Assembly (NCBI GenBank): GCA_964644655.1
Contig: CAZXYA010000139.1
Coordinates: 1-18,169 of the forward strand
From: JAFMDF01 sp964644655
GTDB taxonomy: Bacteria; Bacteroidota; Bacteroidia; Chitinophagales; Saprospiraceae
DNA length: 18,169 nucleotides
Direction: 5' to 3'
Shown: positions 16,836-18,169 of the stretch, piece after piece
Layout: each line of letters starts with the position of its first letter
How positions within the stretch are numbered: the first letter of the stretch is position 1
The notes under the pieces: model-generated
What the model saw: the letters and a program-made list of their open reading frames with translations, nothing else
The model's database searches: none
Told to the model about the DNA's origin: nothing
Translations under genes and position numbers: made by a program

Positions 16836-16917
16836 AGAAGCCAGAAGTCAGACCGCTTCGCTGTCAGAAGTCATATTTATAACCTTGAACAAGTTTTGAA
16901 TCTGACTTCTGACTTCT
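16836..16917. repeat. 82-bp palindromic intergenic repeat
   Basis: The left end agaagccagaagtcaga (16836-16852) and right end tctgacttctgacttct (16901-16917) are inverted copies matching at 16 of 17 positions. Inside, cagaagtca occurs twice in direct orientation (16842-16850 and 16865-16873) around accgcttcgctgt. It fills most of the gap between the TSP3-repeat gene and the next gene. No target duplication is evident at its ends and no T-tract follows it. It could be a dispersed palindromic repeat or a processing or attenuation hairpin in a shared transcript. Confidence 0.5.
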
Positions 16918-16954
16918 CAAAACATCACTCACAAACTAAACCTATATTAAAAAC

Positions 16955-17833
16955 ATGGCGAGCATTTTAAAAGCACTAATCATTTTGGTTATTAGCACAG
17001 CAAATCTCCCCGCACAAGTGAAATTTTTACTGGATTACAATGCAATAACGGATGAATATACTGTATCTATGATGCCAGAAAGAACTTGGTATTCACCGAA
17101 AAATAAGACGGCTACAGGCCAAGTTACGCTGAAAGCAACGACTGGACAATTATTTATAAAGGAGATAAAAACTTACATAGAAGGCACGGAATGGGTGTAT
17201 GCTGGAAGAGTTGAAAGACCCGATGAAAGCCCCAATTATGATTACCTCTTTTTTAATTTAAAAACTAGAGGTTTGGCAGAAATGCCTTATCGTGCATTCA
17301 GACCAACAAAATTATTCACCTTTACTATTGAAGCGAATTGTGCTAGAGAGGTAATGTTGGTGAGTAATACAGAAGATGCTTTTTTGCCACCGAACTCTAG
17401 GAACGTCAATATTGGTAATTCTTTAGGTGCTTTGGGGGCTAATGGAGAAGCTTATATTGGTAACGTAACTGATTTACCCATTTTTTGCCCTTATGCGGAT
17501 CCTCCTGTACAAAAAGCATTGATGGCTAATCAAAATAAAATTTTGTCAATAACCCAACCAGTTATTGATTTGATAGATAAAAAATTACTCTATCCAAATC
17601 CAACGATTAATGAAGTGAATATTCAATTTACTTGGCGTGGTACAAATGGACAAAAAGATATTTTAGTATATAATGAAGCTGGCGAACTCGTTCGCTTTTA
17701 TCAAAAAGAATTACAACAAGGAGCTAATAATTTCACCTTGGATGTTAGCAAATTAGGCAATGGTATTTATGATTTTCTATTAGTAGATAAATTACAAAAT
17801 TTGTCGCTGGGGAAGGTTATTAAAGTACAGTAA
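16955..17833 (+). CDS. Small secreted protein: shared head domain plus T9SS type A sorting tail
   Basis: A 292-residue protein. Residues 1-21 form a signal peptide (ALIILVISTANLPAQ). Residues about 22-185 are the same head domain as in the three larger proteins (ERPDESPNYDYLFFNL, KLFTFTIEANC, FLPPNSRNVNIGNSLG). After a linker, residues 211-292 are a typical Por secretion system C-terminal sorting domain (TIGR04183 type): LLYPNP at 211-216, then DILVYNEAGELV, LDVSKLGNGIYDF and a basic end, VIKVQ. Such tails direct export across the outer membrane by T9SS, where they are normally cleaved and the protein is attached to the surface or released. With no stalk, this is the smallest version of the family here and may be a partner, cap or subunit for the giant proteins; that role is inference. 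The start at 16955 lacks a clear ribosome binding site, as is common in Bacteroidota. Confidence 0.92.
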   Translation: MASILKALIILVISTANLPAQVKFLLDYNAITDEYTVSMMPERTWYSPKNKTATGQVTLKATTGQLFIKEIKTYIEGTEWVYAGRVERPDESPNYDYLFFNLKTRGLAEMPYRAFRPTKLFTFTIEANCAREVMLVSNTEDAFLPPNSRNVNIGNSLGALGANGEAYIGNVTDLPIFCPYADPPVQKALMANQNKILSITQPVIDLIDKKLLYPNPTINEVNIQFTWRGTNGQKDILVYNEAGELVRFYQKELQQGANNFTLDVSKLGNGIYDFLLVDKLQNLSLGKVIKVQ

Positions 17834-18081
17834 AGTTGGTATTAGGTAAGGCATAACTAGGCTAACTTGAAACCCTATGTTAAGACTCTAGGTTGATAAT
17901 TAGCCGATTACCTGTTACGGTGGCGGCTGCCTGATAAAAATTGCATGAGGAAAGTCAATTCCGAACCGCTTGCGGATGGGTTGGCATTATTTTTAATTTC
18001 AATTTGCATTTTAATTGATTCCTAATACTTGATATCTCCAACAATTTCGGAACTGACCTTCACCCTATATTTTAAACTTAA
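17834..18081. other. Non-coding region after the T9SS-tail gene, with nested dyads
   Basis: Just after the stop, three nested stem segments line up: ggtaa/ttacc (17845-17849 and 17908-17912), ggctaa/ttagcc (17860-17865 and 17900-17905) and an inner aacc(c)t/aggtt (17871-17894). They could fold in the 3' end of the mRNA, but there is no T-tract. A second dyad, aaagtcaattccgaa (17951-17965) against ttcggaactgacctt (18046-18060), matches at 13 of 15 positions. I see no gene in this stretch. Confidence 0.4.
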
Positions 18082-18169
18082 ATGATTTCGATCAACCAAC
18101 AAACGACGAAATCGGTACTCACATTGGACTTGAAAAACGGAATAGGTGACTATTCCAACAATAAAGCGC
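18082..18169 (+). CDS. Possible start of a further gene (cut by window edge)
   Basis: An ATG at 18082, preceded by the A/T-rich ttaaacttaa typical of starts in this window, opens a frame of 29 codons to the edge (MISINQQTTKSVLTLDLK...). The residue mix looks protein-like but is too short to identify. The inverted repeat just upstream (17951-18060) would suit either a regulated promoter or the end of an insertion sequence. A minus-strand frame (18168 to 18022, 48 codons, open to the edge) overlaps it and cannot be excluded as the real gene. Confidence 0.3.
   Translation, partial: MISINQQTTKSVLTLDLKNGIGDYSNNKA

Overview
The window is AT-rich and dominated by four large secreted or surface proteins. 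It fits a Bacteroidota chromosome, most likely of the Saprospiria type. The support is a textbook C-terminal type IX secretion (T9SS) sorting domain, SprB-like and Ig-like repeat modules, very large multidomain proteins, A/T-rich start sites without clear Shine-Dalgarno sequences, and a C-terminal module (RAALLQRDGD...HRNHLG) that I remember from Lewinella/Saprospira-type proteins. The taxonomic call is inference; no rRNA or housekeeping gene is present.

Layout: 1-1731 (minus strand) is the 5' part of a large surface-protein gene whose 3' end lies outside the window. 1732-3017 is a long divergent intergenic region with a perfect 18-bp hairpin, a diverged direct repeat and a possible promoter/operator. 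3018-10484 (plus) encodes a 2488-residue protein with about 15 Ig-like modules, most in an alternating A/B order. 10485-11107 is intergenic and holds a 222-bp palindromic, MITE-like element with 17-bp terminal inverted repeats and a 9-bp target duplication. 11108-16831 (plus) encodes a 1907-residue protein with an approximately 1440-residue acidic, thrombospondin-type-3-like calcium-binding stalk. 16955-17833 (plus) encodes a 292-residue protein with a T9SS type A tail. 17834-18081 is non-coding with dyad structures, and a possible new gene starts at 18082 and runs off the edge.

All four main proteins carry a signal peptide followed by the same approximately 150-residue beta-rich domain (landmarks: P-E-x-P-x-x-DY-x-x-F, LFSF followed by a Cys, and PNS-x-N-x-N-x-GN). 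The first protein carries it twice. The two giant proteins also share a roughly 280-300-residue C-terminal module ending in two dockerin-like DxNxDG/YQG-x-x-ND loops and a terminal EQ(L/V)P. The locus therefore looks like a set of paralogous surface proteins with a common head, interchangeable stalks (SprB-like, Ig-like, TSP3-like) and either a classical T9SS tail or the alternative C-terminal module. A role in adhesion, a surface layer or filament assembly is plausible but not shown by the sequence. No enzyme active site was recognised.
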